A DNA stretch of 32,183 bases, taken from assembly GCA_002314055.1 (NCBI GenBank), contig DCBP01000060.1, positions 1-32,183 of the forward strand. The letters are read 5' to 3'. Below, piece after piece: positions 23,914 through 32,183 of this stretch (position 1 is the first letter of the stretch; every line of letters begins with the position of its first letter). Under the pieces are notes generated by a model. The model saw nothing but the letters and a program-made list of their open reading frames with translations. It made no database searches and was not told the origin of the DNA. The DNA comes from Prevotella sp. UBA1104. GTDB lineage: Bacteria; Bacteroidota; Bacteroidia; Bacteroidales; Bacteroidaceae. Both the position numbers and the translations under genes were made by a program.

Positions 23914-24906
23914 ATGGCTGTATCAATAGCTGATATTCAGAAACTGCGCAAAATGACTGGCGCTGGTCTTTCTGATTGCAAGAAGGCTCTCACCGATGCT
24001 GAGGGCAATTTCGAAAAGGCAGTAGAGATTATCCGTGAGAAGGGACAGGCTATCGCTGCTAAGCGTTCTGACCGCGAGACTTCTAACGGTTGCGTTCTCG
24101 TAAAATATGCTGATGGCTTCGGTGCTATCGTTGCCTTGAAGTGTGAGACTGACTTCGTTGCTAACGGAGCTGACTATATCAAACTGACACAGGACATCCT
24201 CGACGCTGCTGTTGCTGCAAAGGCTAAGAGCCTTGACGAGGTTAAGGAGCTTACTCTGGCTGACGGAACTAAGGTTCAGGACGCTGTCGTTGCTCGTTCT
24301 GGTATCACCGGTGAGAAGATGGAGCTCGAGGGCTACAACTTCATCGAGGGTGAGAACGTTTCTACTTACGACCACATGGGCAAGCATACTCTCTGCACCA
24401 TGGTTCAGACTAACAAACCGGCTGAGGAGCAGGCTCACGCTATCGCTATGCAGGTAGCTGCCATGAAGCCTATGTTCCTTGACGAGGCTTCTGTTTCTCA
24501 GGAGTTCATCGAGGAGGAGAAGAAGGTTGCTGCCGAGAAGACAAAGCAGGAGCTGGTTCAGAAGGCTGTTGAGGCTGCTTTGAAGAAGGCTGGCATCAAC
24601 CCTGCACACGTTGACTCTGAGGAGCACATGGAGTCTAATATCGGTAAGGGATGGATTACTGCTGAGGACGTTGCCAAGGCTAAGGAAATCATCGCTACTG
24701 TTTCTGCAGAGAAGGCTGCTAATCTTCCTGCACCGATGATCGAGAATATCGTGAAGGGTCGTATCAACCGTATCTTCAAGGAGAACTGTCTGCTTAACCA
24801 GGAGTTCATCCAGGACAGCAAGCAGTCGGTTTCTGACTATCTGAAGGCTGCCGACAAGGAGCTTACAGTGGTTGACTTCAAGCGTTTCTCTTTGAGCGCT
24901 GACTAA
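23914..24906 (+). CDS. tsf: Translation elongation factor Ts
   Basis: This 330-residue cytoplasmic guanine-nucleotide exchange factor recharges EF-Tu with GTP. The N-terminal UBA-like segment has IQKLRKMTGAGLSDCKKAL (9-27). The core motif is CETDFVANGADYIKLTQ, with IAMQVAAMKP later. The C-terminus FKRFSLSAD is short. The length is on the long side compared with enterobacterial EF-Ts but normal for Bacteroidota. It follows rpsB, the universal gene order, and ends in a clear terminator. Confidence 0.98.
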   Translation: MAVSIADIQKLRKMTGAGLSDCKKALTDAEGNFEKAVEIIREKGQAIAAKRSDRETSNGCVLVKYADGFGAIVALKCETDFVANGADYIKLTQDILDAAVAAKAKSLDEVKELTLADGTKVQDAVVARSGITGEKMELEGYNFIEGENVSTYDHMGKHTLCTMVQTNKPAEEQAHAIAMQVAAMKPMFLDEASVSQEFIEEEKKVAAEKTKQELVQKAVEAALKKAGINPAHVDSEEHMESNIGKGWITAEDVAKAKEIIATVSAEKAANLPAPMIENIVKGRINRIFKENCLLNQEFIQDSKQSVSDYLKAADKELTVVDFKRFSLSAD

Positions 24907-24933
24907 TCCGCAGGATTATTCTATAAATAATAT

Positions 24934-24975
24934 AAAGCCAGGCAAAGGATTCGTATGATCGTTTGCTTGGCTTTT
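24934..24975 (+). terminator. Rho-independent terminator of tsf
   Basis: AAAGCCAGGCAAA (24934-24946) pairs with TTTGCTTGGCTTT (24962-24974) with one G-T pair. The descending arm ends in a T4 run. Confidence 0.85.
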
Positions 24976-25023
24976 AATGTTTTCTGTTTTAATTAAAACG
25001 TCATGTATATGGAGGGCTTAAAA

Positions 25024-26061
25024 ATGGTGTATATGGATGGATTTAAATTGATGAGTTTCATTTCCTTTATTCTGTTTTTTTTGATTTCTACCAATGGCTT
25101 TTCTCAAGTTAAGGTCGTTGATGAAAACGATAAGCAGCCTATTATTTCGGCAAGTGTCTTTAATGCTGCCGATGGTACATTCTTGGGAATGACTGATTAT
25201 GACGGTTTCCTTCCGAAATCCGCCGATGGCTGCGACAATGTTCATGTTCAGCATATAAACTATAATCCGGTAAATGTTAACCCTGCATTATACAAAGACG
25301 CTGATGTACTTCTCACGCCTCGCATCCATCAACTGCCAGAGGTTAAAGTCAATAAGCCGGATGATGCTGAACTGAGAATGAAGGTATATATCCGGCAGTA
25401 TAGAGTATTGAAAGGCAAACCTGCATCTTTTTCTGAAAGCATTGCCTATTTGTATTTTAAAACAGGAAACGAAGACCAACCGACATCAAGAAAAATTCTC
25501 TCCGAAAGCTGTTATGAAAATCATAATGCCATGACGGGAGAAAGCCACATGTTGAAATCTTTGGCTTCTTGTTCCGACCCGACGATGTTTCTTTCATTCG
25601 ACGGACATCTACGTTATAATTCCCTTAGAGGGTCACGCCGGTTAAGGAGTTCGTGGAAACGGGCTGGCAGTATATTGTACATGAACGAAGACTCCGTAAA
25701 TAAAAAATGCGAGATTGTACACGACAGTATTTTTTCGGAGAAACCTTTTAAGATTCCGTTGTTTGGCTTTGCTTTTGCCAATATGTGTAAAAGCGAGACG
25801 TATTCCACAGAGTATGGGGCACCGAAGATTTACAATCTTTTGAATGTTTCCGATAGATACCGTGTGTATCAGACCAAAACTATGGGATATGTAGATGAAT
25901 ATGCTGAGGTTTATGTTCTTGGAATAGACTATGCGACGAAGGAGGAACGAAAGGCAGACAGGAAACTCAAGAAAACAGTGTTTGTCAGACCGCAGGGAAT
26001 TATTCCTTCAAATGATTTTATGTTTGAAGCGATGAAGACTATGACTAAGATTGAAAAATAA
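25024..26061 (+). CDS. Secreted carboxypeptidase-regulatory-like domain protein
   Basis: This 345-residue protein from the chosen start has a signal peptide (LMSFISFILFFLISTNGFSQ, about residues 9-28 of this start). A CarboxypepD_reg-like beta-sandwich follows (VKVVDENDKQPIISASVFNA, then GMTDYDGFL), and then a longer region without known motifs. Such N-terminal domains are common in Bacteroidota outer-membrane and surface proteins. GGAGGG at 25011-25016, unusual in this genome, lies 7 bp before ATG 25024 and decides that start. ATGs at 25003, 25033 and 25051 are alternatives. It precedes the FAH-like gene by 17 bp, so it may be in the porU transcript. The function is unknown. Confidence 0.8.
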   Translation: MVYMDGFKLMSFISFILFFLISTNGFSQVKVVDENDKQPIISASVFNAADGTFLGMTDYDGFLPKSADGCDNVHVQHINYNPVNVNPALYKDADVLLTPRIHQLPEVKVNKPDDAELRMKVYIRQYRVLKGKPASFSESIAYLYFKTGNEDQPTSRKILSESCYENHNAMTGESHMLKSLASCSDPTMFLSFDGHLRYNSLRGSRRLRSSWKRAGSILYMNEDSVNKKCEIVHDSIFSEKPFKIPLFGFAFANMCKSETYSTEYGAPKIYNLLNVSDRYRVYQTKTMGYVDEYAEVYVLGIDYATKEERKADRKLKKTVFVRPQGIIPSNDFMFEAMKTMTKIEK

Positions 26062-26078
26062 CATACAATTATTATAAG

Positions 26079-26696
26079 ATGAAGATTTTTGCAGTAGGAT
26101 TGAATTATCCGCAACACAATAAAGAGCTTAACGAAACGTTATATAAGGGAGAGAGTCCTGTAATTTTTACAAAGGCTGACTCTTCATTGCTTAAAGACGG
26201 CAAACCGTTTTTTGTGCCTGATGATATGGGGCGCATCGACTATGAAACGGAGATCGTAGTGCGTATCTGTCGTTTGGGCAAGGCTATCCCGGCACGCTTC
26301 GCCCACAGGTATTACGATGCTGTTACTGTGGGCATTGACTTCACTGCTCGCGACTTGCAGAAACAGCTTCGGGAAAAAGGACTGCCGTGGGAGATGTGTA
26401 AAGGCTTTGACGGGGCGGCTGCTATCGGAGAGTGGGTATCTGTGGATAAGTTCCGCGATGTACAGACGTTGCCGTTTCATCTTGACATAAACGGAAAAAC
26501 CGTACAGGAAGGCTGTACAAGCGACATGCTCTTCAAAATTGATGAGATTATAGAATATATAAGTAAGTATTTTACTCTTAAAACGGGTGATATCCTGTAT
26601 ACGGGAACACCGGTAGGAGTTGGTCCTGTAAATATCGACGACCATCTTGAGGGCTACATAGAAAGCCGTAAAGTACTTGAATTTAATATAAAGTAA
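26079..26696 (+). CDS. FAH-family hydrolase
   Basis: This 205-residue fumarylacetoacetate-hydrolase-fold enzyme belongs to the small FAHD1-like group, which acts on acylpyruvates or decarboxylates oxaloacetate. Metal ligands appear as Glu56 and Glu58 in IDYETEIV and Asp87 in VGIDFTARDLQ. GDILYTGTPVGVGPV near the C-terminus is the family's other signature. The protein is cytoplasmic, with no signal peptide. Its stop abuts the start codon of porU exactly (26696/26697), so the two are translationally coupled although functionally unrelated. The substrate is not predictable from sequence. Confidence 0.92.
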   Translation: MKIFAVGLNYPQHNKELNETLYKGESPVIFTKADSSLLKDGKPFFVPDDMGRIDYETEIVVRICRLGKAIPARFAHRYYDAVTVGIDFTARDLQKQLREKGLPWEMCKGFDGAAAIGEWVSVDKFRDVQTLPFHLDINGKTVQEGCTSDMLFKIDEIIEYISKYFTLKTGDILYTGTPVGVGPVNIDDHLEGYIESRKVLEFNIK

Positions 26697-29600
26697 ATGA
26701 AAAGAAATATACTTCTATTCCTGATAATGATACTTCTGGGCAATACAGCTGTAGAGGCGCAGAAGTTTTTCAACCTTACCGCCAATGAAGTAAGGATTGG
26801 CGAAGATTTGCCTGTTTTTAAATATTCTGCAAGACTCGGTAAGACTTATGCCGATTCTATTTATACCGTATCGATAGACTATCCTGAGTTTATTGATATG
26901 AGCAGACAGGATATTGAGAAGACAAAGTCTCTCGTTGCAGGAAAGTTGCCGGAGATGCCTCTTATACACCAGAATATTTGTGTGGAGAGGAAACAGGGCA
27001 TTTTGGAGGTATATTTCAATCCTATAGTCTTCAGAAACGGCAAATACCAGAAACTTGTCAGTTTCATGCTCAACGTGAAGGCTAAGGCTAAAAGCAAAAG
27101 GATTCTTCGTGCAGAAGCTTCGGAAGGAACATCAAAGGCGGACAGGTATGTGAAGAACTCCGTACTCGCTTCCGGAAAATGGGCAAAGATTCGTATACCA
27201 TCTACTGGTGTCTATCAGCTGACGGATGCCTTAATAAAACGTGCCGGGTTTACGGATCTGAGCAAAGTGAAAATCTATGGTTATGGCGGTGGTTTGCATA
27301 AGGAGGAACTCGAAGAGTCTTCGATAACGGGATATGACGATTTGAAGGAAGTCCCGACATGTACGGTGGGTGGCAAACGACTGTTCTATGGTGTTGGAAC
27401 CGTTACGTGGTCATCAAAATTCGCCACTACAAGAACTCGCAATCCTTATTCTGATTACGGGTATTATTTCCTTACGCAAGGCGACGGCGAACCGGCAGCT
27501 GTAGATTCGGCAGCATTCATTGGCTCGTTTTATCCTTCAAATGATGATTACCACTCTCTGCATGAGGTAGACAATTATGCCTGGTATGAGGGCGGACGCA
27601 ATCTTTATGAGAGTACACCGATAAACGCTGGAGCCACTTCCACTTACACCCTGACAGCACCGGCATCCGACAACGGTACATCGGGAAGGATGATGATAAA
27701 TATAACGTCGGGTGCCGATGCATCTGCCGAAATCCTCTTTAATGATTCCGTCGTTGGAAATTTATATATGTCGAAATCCAAAGACGATAGCTATTCTCAT
27801 GCCTTGCAGTCTTCCGGCTCTTATATGGTTAGCAATATTCAGGGCAGTAATACCGTTGCTGTGCGCAATACCGGCAGTTCTGTCATAAGGCTCGATTTTA
27901 TATCCCTTACATTCAATGAGCCTCGTCCTGAGCCGAAACTTTCAACAACGGCATTCCCGGAACCTGAGTATGTTTATAATATAACAAATCAGAATCATCA
28001 TGCCGACAAGGCTTGCGATATGATAATCATTGTGCCTACAAGTCAGAAACTTACAGCACAGGCAGAGCGCCTGAAAACTTATCACGAGAAACACGACAAA
28101 ATGAGTGTGCGCATCGTGCCGGCAGATGAACTGTACAATGAATTCTCGAGCGGCACGCCAGAGGCTGACGCCTATCGCCTGTATCTGAAGATGCTTTACG
28201 ATAGAGCCGAGACCGAAGAAGAAATGCCGAAGTATCTTGTCCTTTTCGGAGATTGCGTATGGGACAACAGAATGAACACTTCTGCAACATCCATGTTCAG
28301 TCCCGATGATTATCTTCTTTGCTTCGAGAGTGAGAATTCCATGCATGCCATCAATTGCTTTGTTGATGAGGGATACTTTGTAGCCCTCGACGACGGGGAG
28401 GGGGCAAATGCCTCGTCAAACGGTACGAAGACTGACAAGTATGACATGGCTGTCGGCCGATTCCCCGTTACCACGCCTGACGAAGCGAAGATAATGGTAG
28501 ACAAGTCCATCAACTACATGGACAATATCTATCCAGGCGAATGGCAGAACAAGGTAATGTTTCTTGGTGATGACGGAAACAACAATGTTCACATGAAGGC
28601 TTCTAACAATGCTGCAAAGATTGTTGAAGAGCTTGCCCCCGGTTTGCAAGTAAAGCGTATCTTATGGGATATGTATCCCGTTACGGTAACGGCTACTGGA
28701 AATACTTATCCGGAGATAACGGAGATTATAAAGAAACAGCAGAACGACGGTGTGTTGTTGGTCGACTACTGTGGTCACGGACGTGCTGACCAGATGTCGC
28801 ATGAGGCAGTACTCCGTAGTGCTGATTTTTCAGTCTTCAGGAACAAGGGACTTTCTCTCTGGATTACTGCATCCTGCGATATAATGCCTTTCGACGGCAC
28901 TGTTACCAACATCGGAGAAAATGCCGTTCTTAATCCTGATGGTGGAGCCGTGGCATTTTATGGCACTACGAGAACCGTATATACAAACTATAATGAGGCG
29001 ATAAACAGAGCCTATCTAACGGCACTGTTTACGAAACAAAACGGCAAGTATACTTCTATCGGTGAGGCGCAGCGCATTGCCAAGAACAATCTCGTTACGG
29101 TATCTACGGGTGGCGACAAAACTGAAAACAAACTTCAGTATAACCTGCTCGGCGATCCGGCTCTCGTATTGAATGTTCCGGGTGATACGATAGTGGTTGA
29201 CAGTATTAATGGTGTCTCTATCGCTGAGTCAAAGACGGTTCCACAGATGAAAGCCGGTTCGAGGGCTGTTGTCAAAGGACACGTGAAGAACGGTACGACT
29301 GGCGAGGTTAATTCTGATTTTAACGGTATCATCAACATTAATGTTATGGACTCGAAGGAGGACATAACAGGAAGAATCAACGATACGGGCAAAGACGGAA
29401 CAAGCGAGGCTATGACTTATCAAGACCGTATCAACACTATCTTTAACGGTAACGACAGTATTAGAGCCGGCAAGTTCGAAATACAGTTTGCTGTAACGAA
29501 GGACATCAATTATTCTAATGATTCCGGACTAATCACTGTTTTTGCCATCAACGACAAGAAGGATAAAACGGCAAACGGATATTCCGACAGCTTTATTGTT

Positions 29601-30284
29601 GGCGGAACTGAGGATTTGACTACAGACTCTATCGGTCCGTCGATATACTGCTATCTCAATTCGCCAAGTTTCGTAAATGGAGGAAATGTAAACAGTACCC
29701 CTTATTTCGTTGCCAATATATCCGACGATAACGGTTTGAACACGTCGGGTAGCGGAATTGGTCATGAGCTTCAGCTCGTGATAGACGATGACCCGATGAA
29801 AACATACAGTCTGAACGACAACTTCTCGTTGGACTTCGGTTCCTTTACTAAAGGTTCCACATATTATAATATACCTGAGCTTGAAGAGGGAACACACAGG
29901 TTGAAGTTCACGGCATGGGATATCCTGAACAACCCGTCGACGGCAACCCTGAAATTTAATGTCGTAAAGGGACTTACTCCTAAGCTAACCGACATAAGCT
30001 GTTCGAATAATCCGGCAAAGACAAACACCACATTTATCGTAGCCCACGACCGTGGCGGCAGCGACATAGATGTAAGCATAGAAGTATTTGATGCGAGTGG
30101 CAGACTGCTATGGACGCATAAGGAAAACGGCGTAACCTCTGGCATCACCTACACCTATAACTGGGACCTCTGCACTGATGTCGGCGGCAGACTACAGTCC
30201 GGTGTATATCTCTATCGCGTTCGCATGAGTTGCGACGGCAGTAGCGAAGTGTCGAAGGCAAAGAAACTGATAGTCTTAAACTGA
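26697..30284 (+). CDS. porU: Type IX secretion system sortase PorU
   Basis: This 1195-residue protein has a signal peptide (MKRNILLFLIMILLGNTAVEA). PorU is the cell-surface protease that removes the C-terminal sorting domain of T9SS cargo and attaches it to A-LPS. The central peptidase domain is gingipain-like (C25), with His694 in DYCGHG and Cys727 in TASCD. Before it lie beta-rich prodomain-like modules. After it come Ig-like domains and a FlgD-like C-terminal segment (LQSGVYLYRVRMSC). The size and layout match PorU. It precedes porV by 122 bp, the same pairing as in Porphyromonas gingivalis. Confidence 0.94.
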   Translation: MKRNILLFLIMILLGNTAVEAQKFFNLTANEVRIGEDLPVFKYSARLGKTYADSIYTVSIDYPEFIDMSRQDIEKTKSLVAGKLPEMPLIHQNICVERKQGILEVYFNPIVFRNGKYQKLVSFMLNVKAKAKSKRILRAEASEGTSKADRYVKNSVLASGKWAKIRIPSTGVYQLTDALIKRAGFTDLSKVKIYGYGGGLHKEELEESSITGYDDLKEVPTCTVGGKRLFYGVGTVTWSSKFATTRTRNPYSDYGYYFLTQGDGEPAAVDSAAFIGSFYPSNDDYHSLHEVDNYAWYEGGRNLYESTPINAGATSTYTLTAPASDNGTSGRMMINITSGADASAEILFNDSVVGNLYMSKSKDDSYSHALQSSGSYMVSNIQGSNTVAVRNTGSSVIRLDFISLTFNEPRPEPKLSTTAFPEPEYVYNITNQNHHADKACDMIIIVPTSQKLTAQAERLKTYHEKHDKMSVRIVPADELYNEFSSGTPEADAYRLYLKMLYDRAETEEEMPKYLVLFGDCVWDNRMNTSATSMFSPDDYLLCFESENSMHAINCFVDEGYFVALDDGEGANASSNGTKTDKYDMAVGRFPVTTPDEAKIMVDKSINYMDNIYPGEWQNKVMFLGDDGNNNVHMKASNNAAKIVEELAPGLQVKRILWDMYPVTVTATGNTYPEITEIIKKQQNDGVLLVDYCGHGRADQMSHEAVLRSADFSVFRNKGLSLWITASCDIMPFDGTVTNIGENAVLNPDGGAVAFYGTTRTVYTNYNEAINRAYLTALFTKQNGKYTSIGEAQRIAKNNLVTVSTGGDKTENKLQYNLLGDPALVLNVPGDTIVVDSINGVSIAESKTVPQMKAGSRAVVKGHVKNGTTGEVNSDFNGIININVMDSKEDITGRINDTGKDGTSEAMTYQDRINTIFNGNDSIRAGKFEIQFAVTKDINYSNDSGLITVFAINDKKDKTANGYSDSFIVGGTEDLTTDSIGPSIYCYLNSPSFVNGGNVNSTPYFVANISDDNGLNTSGSGIGHELQLVIDDDPMKTYSLNDNFSLDFGSFTKGSTYYNIPELEEGTHRLKFTAWDILNNPSTATLKFNVVKGLTPKLTDISCSNNPAKTNTTFIVAHDRGGSDIDVSIEVFDASGRLLWTHKENGVTSGITYTYNWDLCTDVGGRLQSGVYLYRVRMSCDGSSEVSKAKKLIVLN

Positions 30285-30406
30285 TATAATTATTGATTCC
30301 TGAAAGGTAAAAACTGTAGATAAGGTGTTAAATCATCAGCAGTACACAATAATTTTATACTTTATCAGTTATCATATAGCAATCACAATAATATAAATAA
30401 AGAATA

Positions 30407-31597
30407 ATGAAGACAAACTTTAAAATATTTGCAATAGCAGCAGTCCTCATCGTAATGAGCATAAACGCAAAGGCGCAAGACAAGCGCTCTATGTTCAATC
30501 CTATACATACCGCACTCGTGTCGCAGACAATTGCTCCGGATGCCCGTGCTGCCGGTATGGGTGATGTGGGAGCTGCCACCGACCCGGACGTAAACTCACA
30601 GTATTGGAACCCGGCAAAATATCCGTTCTGTATCAGCCGTGCAGGCGTTGCATTGAACTATACCCCATGGCTCCGTTCCCTCGTCAGCGATATGGATATT
30701 GCCTATCTTGCCGGCTACTATCGAATAGGCGACTACAGTGCCGTGTCGGCATCACTCCGTTATTTCTCCCTTGGAGAGGTCTATACCAATTACGACAGTT
30801 CTACGGGTGATGTCAGCAATGCGCAGACCATCAATCCGTATGAGATGTCGTTCGACGTGGCATACTCACTGATGCTGAGCGAGAAATTCTCCATCGCTGC
30901 CGGTGTGCGCTATCTTATGTCGGATATGCAGTACAGCTCTGATGAGGAAAGAACAGCATCGAGTGCTTTCGCTGCCGACATCGCCTGCTACTACAACAAC
31001 TATATCAATATAGGTTCGCGCGAGTGTCAGCTCGGAATAGGTTTGAACATCAGCAACATCGGTAGTAAGATAACCTTCGGCGGTAGCGACTACAGCGAGT
31101 TTATTCCTACCAACATGCGTCTTGGTGCTGCCCTTATGGTACCAATCGACGAGTTCAACCGCTTTACTATCTCTGCTGATGCCAACAAGCTCCTTGTTCC
31201 TACTTATCCTCAGCAGAATGAGGGTGAGAGTACTGAGGATTATCAGCAGCGCGTAGAGGATGAATATTATAATACGAGTAGCATCTCCGGTATTTTCAAG
31301 AGCTTCGGCGATGCTCCTGGCGGATTCAAGGAAGAGTTGCAGGAGATTAACTGGAGCGTCGGTGCAGAGTATGTATATAACGATAAATTCTCGCTCCGTG
31401 CCGGTTACCACAACGAGTCGGAGAACAAGGGTAACCGTAAATATTTCACTGTCGGTGCCGGTTTCCGCATGAGTGCCTTCACTCTCGACTGCGGTTATGT
31501 AATTGCTACGGCAAAGAGTAATCCGCTCGACCAGACTCTCCGCTTTACGCTCGGATTCGACATGGACGGACTGAAGGATTTGTTTAAGAGGAAGTAA
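30407..31597 (+). CDS. porV: Type IX secretion system outer-membrane protein PorV
   Basis: This 396-residue outer-membrane beta-barrel protein has a signal peptide ending KAQ. PorV shuttles cargo from the SprA translocon to PorU. Typical segments are IAPDARAAGMGDVGAATDPD near the start, SQYWNPAKYP, and a series of alternating beta-strands such as YSAVSASLRYFSLGEV. The C-terminal strand LRFTLGFDMDGL suits an outer-membrane barrel. It belongs to the FadL-like LptO/PorV family. The 122-bp gap upstream has no clear TAnnTTTG box. Confidence 0.94.
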   Translation: MKTNFKIFAIAAVLIVMSINAKAQDKRSMFNPIHTALVSQTIAPDARAAGMGDVGAATDPDVNSQYWNPAKYPFCISRAGVALNYTPWLRSLVSDMDIAYLAGYYRIGDYSAVSASLRYFSLGEVYTNYDSSTGDVSNAQTINPYEMSFDVAYSLMLSEKFSIAAGVRYLMSDMQYSSDEERTASSAFAADIACYYNNYINIGSRECQLGIGLNISNIGSKITFGGSDYSEFIPTNMRLGAALMVPIDEFNRFTISADANKLLVPTYPQQNEGESTEDYQQRVEDEYYNTSSISGIFKSFGDAPGGFKEELQEINWSVGAEYVYNDKFSLRAGYHNESENKGNRKYFTVGAGFRMSAFTLDCGYVIATAKSNPLDQTLRFTLGFDMDGLKDLFKRK

Positions 31598-31609
31598 ATA
31601 CCCACGGAA

Positions 31610-31690
31610 AACCCACCCTAACCCTCCCTAAGGGAGGGAATGAAACCCACCCTAACCCTCCCTAAGGGAGGGAATGAAGTTACTCTTTAT
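31610..31690 (+). repeat. Tandem GC-rich palindromic repeat downstream of porV
   Basis: A first, shorter copy (from 31610) and a second (from 31644) each read AACCCACCCTAACC followed by the palindrome CCCTCCCTAAGGGAGGG and AATGAA; the period is 34 bp. The second copy continues into GAAGTTACTCTTTAT. It begins 12 bp after the porV stop and forms the left flank of the DUF559 gene. Confidence 0.9.
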
Positions 31691-31714
31691 AAATTATTCT
31701 TTAAATTATACGGT

Positions 31715-32183
31715 ATGAAATATGGTTATCAGACGACGGATGGAACTACGTATCATCTGTTGTTGGAACAGGCAAGACGAATGAGGAATAATCCAACGGA
31801 AGCGGAAGCTGTTTTGTGGAATTATTTAAAGGGGAACGGATTGAAGGCTCATTTCAGACAGCAACATCCAATTTGTGGATATATTCCTGATTTCGTTTGT
31901 CTTAGCTTGAGATTGATAATTGAGATAGATGGTGGGTATCATCTTGAGGGGGAACAGCCGGAAAAGGATAAAGAACGTCAAAAATTCCTTGAAGAAGAAG
32001 GCTTTACTTTCTTGAGATTTGTTAATGAACAGGTTGTTTATGATACGGATGAAACTTTAGGTATCATAAAGGATTATATAGACGAATTGAAATCAATTTC
32101 ATCAGATTCTTCTAAAGATACGAAAACATCTTCACAACCCCCCATTACAGATAATAGTAACTCTATCCCTCCCTTGGGGAGGG
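31715..32183 (+). CDS. DUF559 (Vsr-like) endonuclease-domain protein, 3' end outside window
   Basis: An open frame of at least 156 codons starts at ATG 31715 and runs off the right edge. It has the DUF559 hallmarks: RNNPTEAEAVLWNYLKG at 24-40, then CGYIPDFV with Asp59, IIEIDGGYH with Glu70 and Asp72, and FTFLRF at 97-102. These fit a PD-(D/E)xK-type nuclease fold related to very-short-patch-repair endonucleases. The last visible residues (TDNSNSIPPLGR) are translated from the right-hand GC-rich repeat, after a Ser/Lys-rich linker. GC-rich palindromes lie on both sides in opposite orientation. There is no partner methylase in view. DNA nicking activity is a family-level inference. Confidence 0.88.
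   Translation, partial: MKYGYQTTDGTTYHLLLEQARRMRNNPTEAEAVLWNYLKGNGLKAHFRQQHPICGYIPDFVCLSLRLIIEIDGGYHLEGEQPEKDKERQKFLEEEGFTFLRFVNEQVVYDTDETLGIIKDYIDELKSISSDSSKDTKTSSQPPITDNSNSIPPLGR
32156..32183 (-). repeat. Inverted copy of the GC-rich repeat at the window edge
   Basis: Read on the minus strand, the edge gives CCCTCCCCAAGGGAGGGA, then TAGAGTTACT. This matches the left copy at 31657-31684 (CCCTCCCTAAGGGAGGGA then ATGAAGTTACT) with few changes. It overlaps the 3' part of the visible DUF559 frame. The element may extend beyond the window. Confidence 0.8.

Overview
This window most likely comes from a Prevotella-type member of the Bacteroidales. The evidence is a PorU/PorV type IX secretion pair, promoters matching the Bacteroidota TTTG / TAnnTTTG consensus, a DUF3244-like secreted peptide, secreted proteins with the GQQV...KGIVIQ.GKK tail common in Prevotella, and the near absence of Shine-Dalgarno sites. 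Almost everything reads on the + strand; the only minus-strand gene I accept is an RDD membrane protein.

Layout. 1-126 is the end of an unidentified gene. 277-2800 holds manC (GDP-mannose synthesis) and a secreted CE7-like esterase, separated by a tandemly duplicated GC-rich repeat. 2862-3948 is an ECF sigma factor with a small membrane-protein partner. 3957-11113 is a membrane/AAA module: RDD (minus strand), then SpoIIM family, a multi-pass protein, DUF4129, DUF4350, MoxR ATPase and DUF58. 11148-15383 is a visibly AT-richer island: a TPR / transmembrane / HTH sensor-regulator followed by four small secreted or secreted-like proteins, two of which are paralogues. 15384-15939 is gene-free and full of inverted repeats. 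15940-18731 holds a small hypothetical gene, an iron-type alcohol dehydrogenase and a FucP-like sugar permease.

18803-24906 is the translation block: rplS, a membrane-anchored MutS-like ATPase, rplM-rpsI, rpsB and tsf, with structured leaders and clear terminators between units. 25024-31597 holds a carboxypeptidase-regulatory-like secreted protein, an FAH-family hydrolase, porU and porV. The window ends inside a DUF559 (Vsr-like) endonuclease gene.

The most interesting thread is a dispersed GC-rich repeat family: a CCCTCCC..GGGAGGG palindrome followed by a GTTAC motif. It sits just 3' of manC, of the second secreted paralogue and of porV. Inverted pairs bracket a 325-bp non-coding element with five 34-bp tandem repeats downstream of rplS. 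Another inverted pair brackets the DUF559 gene, whose reading frame runs into the right-hand copy. I infer a REP- or MITE-like repeat family with DUF559 as its possible autonomous partner. The second thread is the AT-rich regulator and secreted-protein island, with a 19-bp inverted repeat beside a near-consensus promoter.
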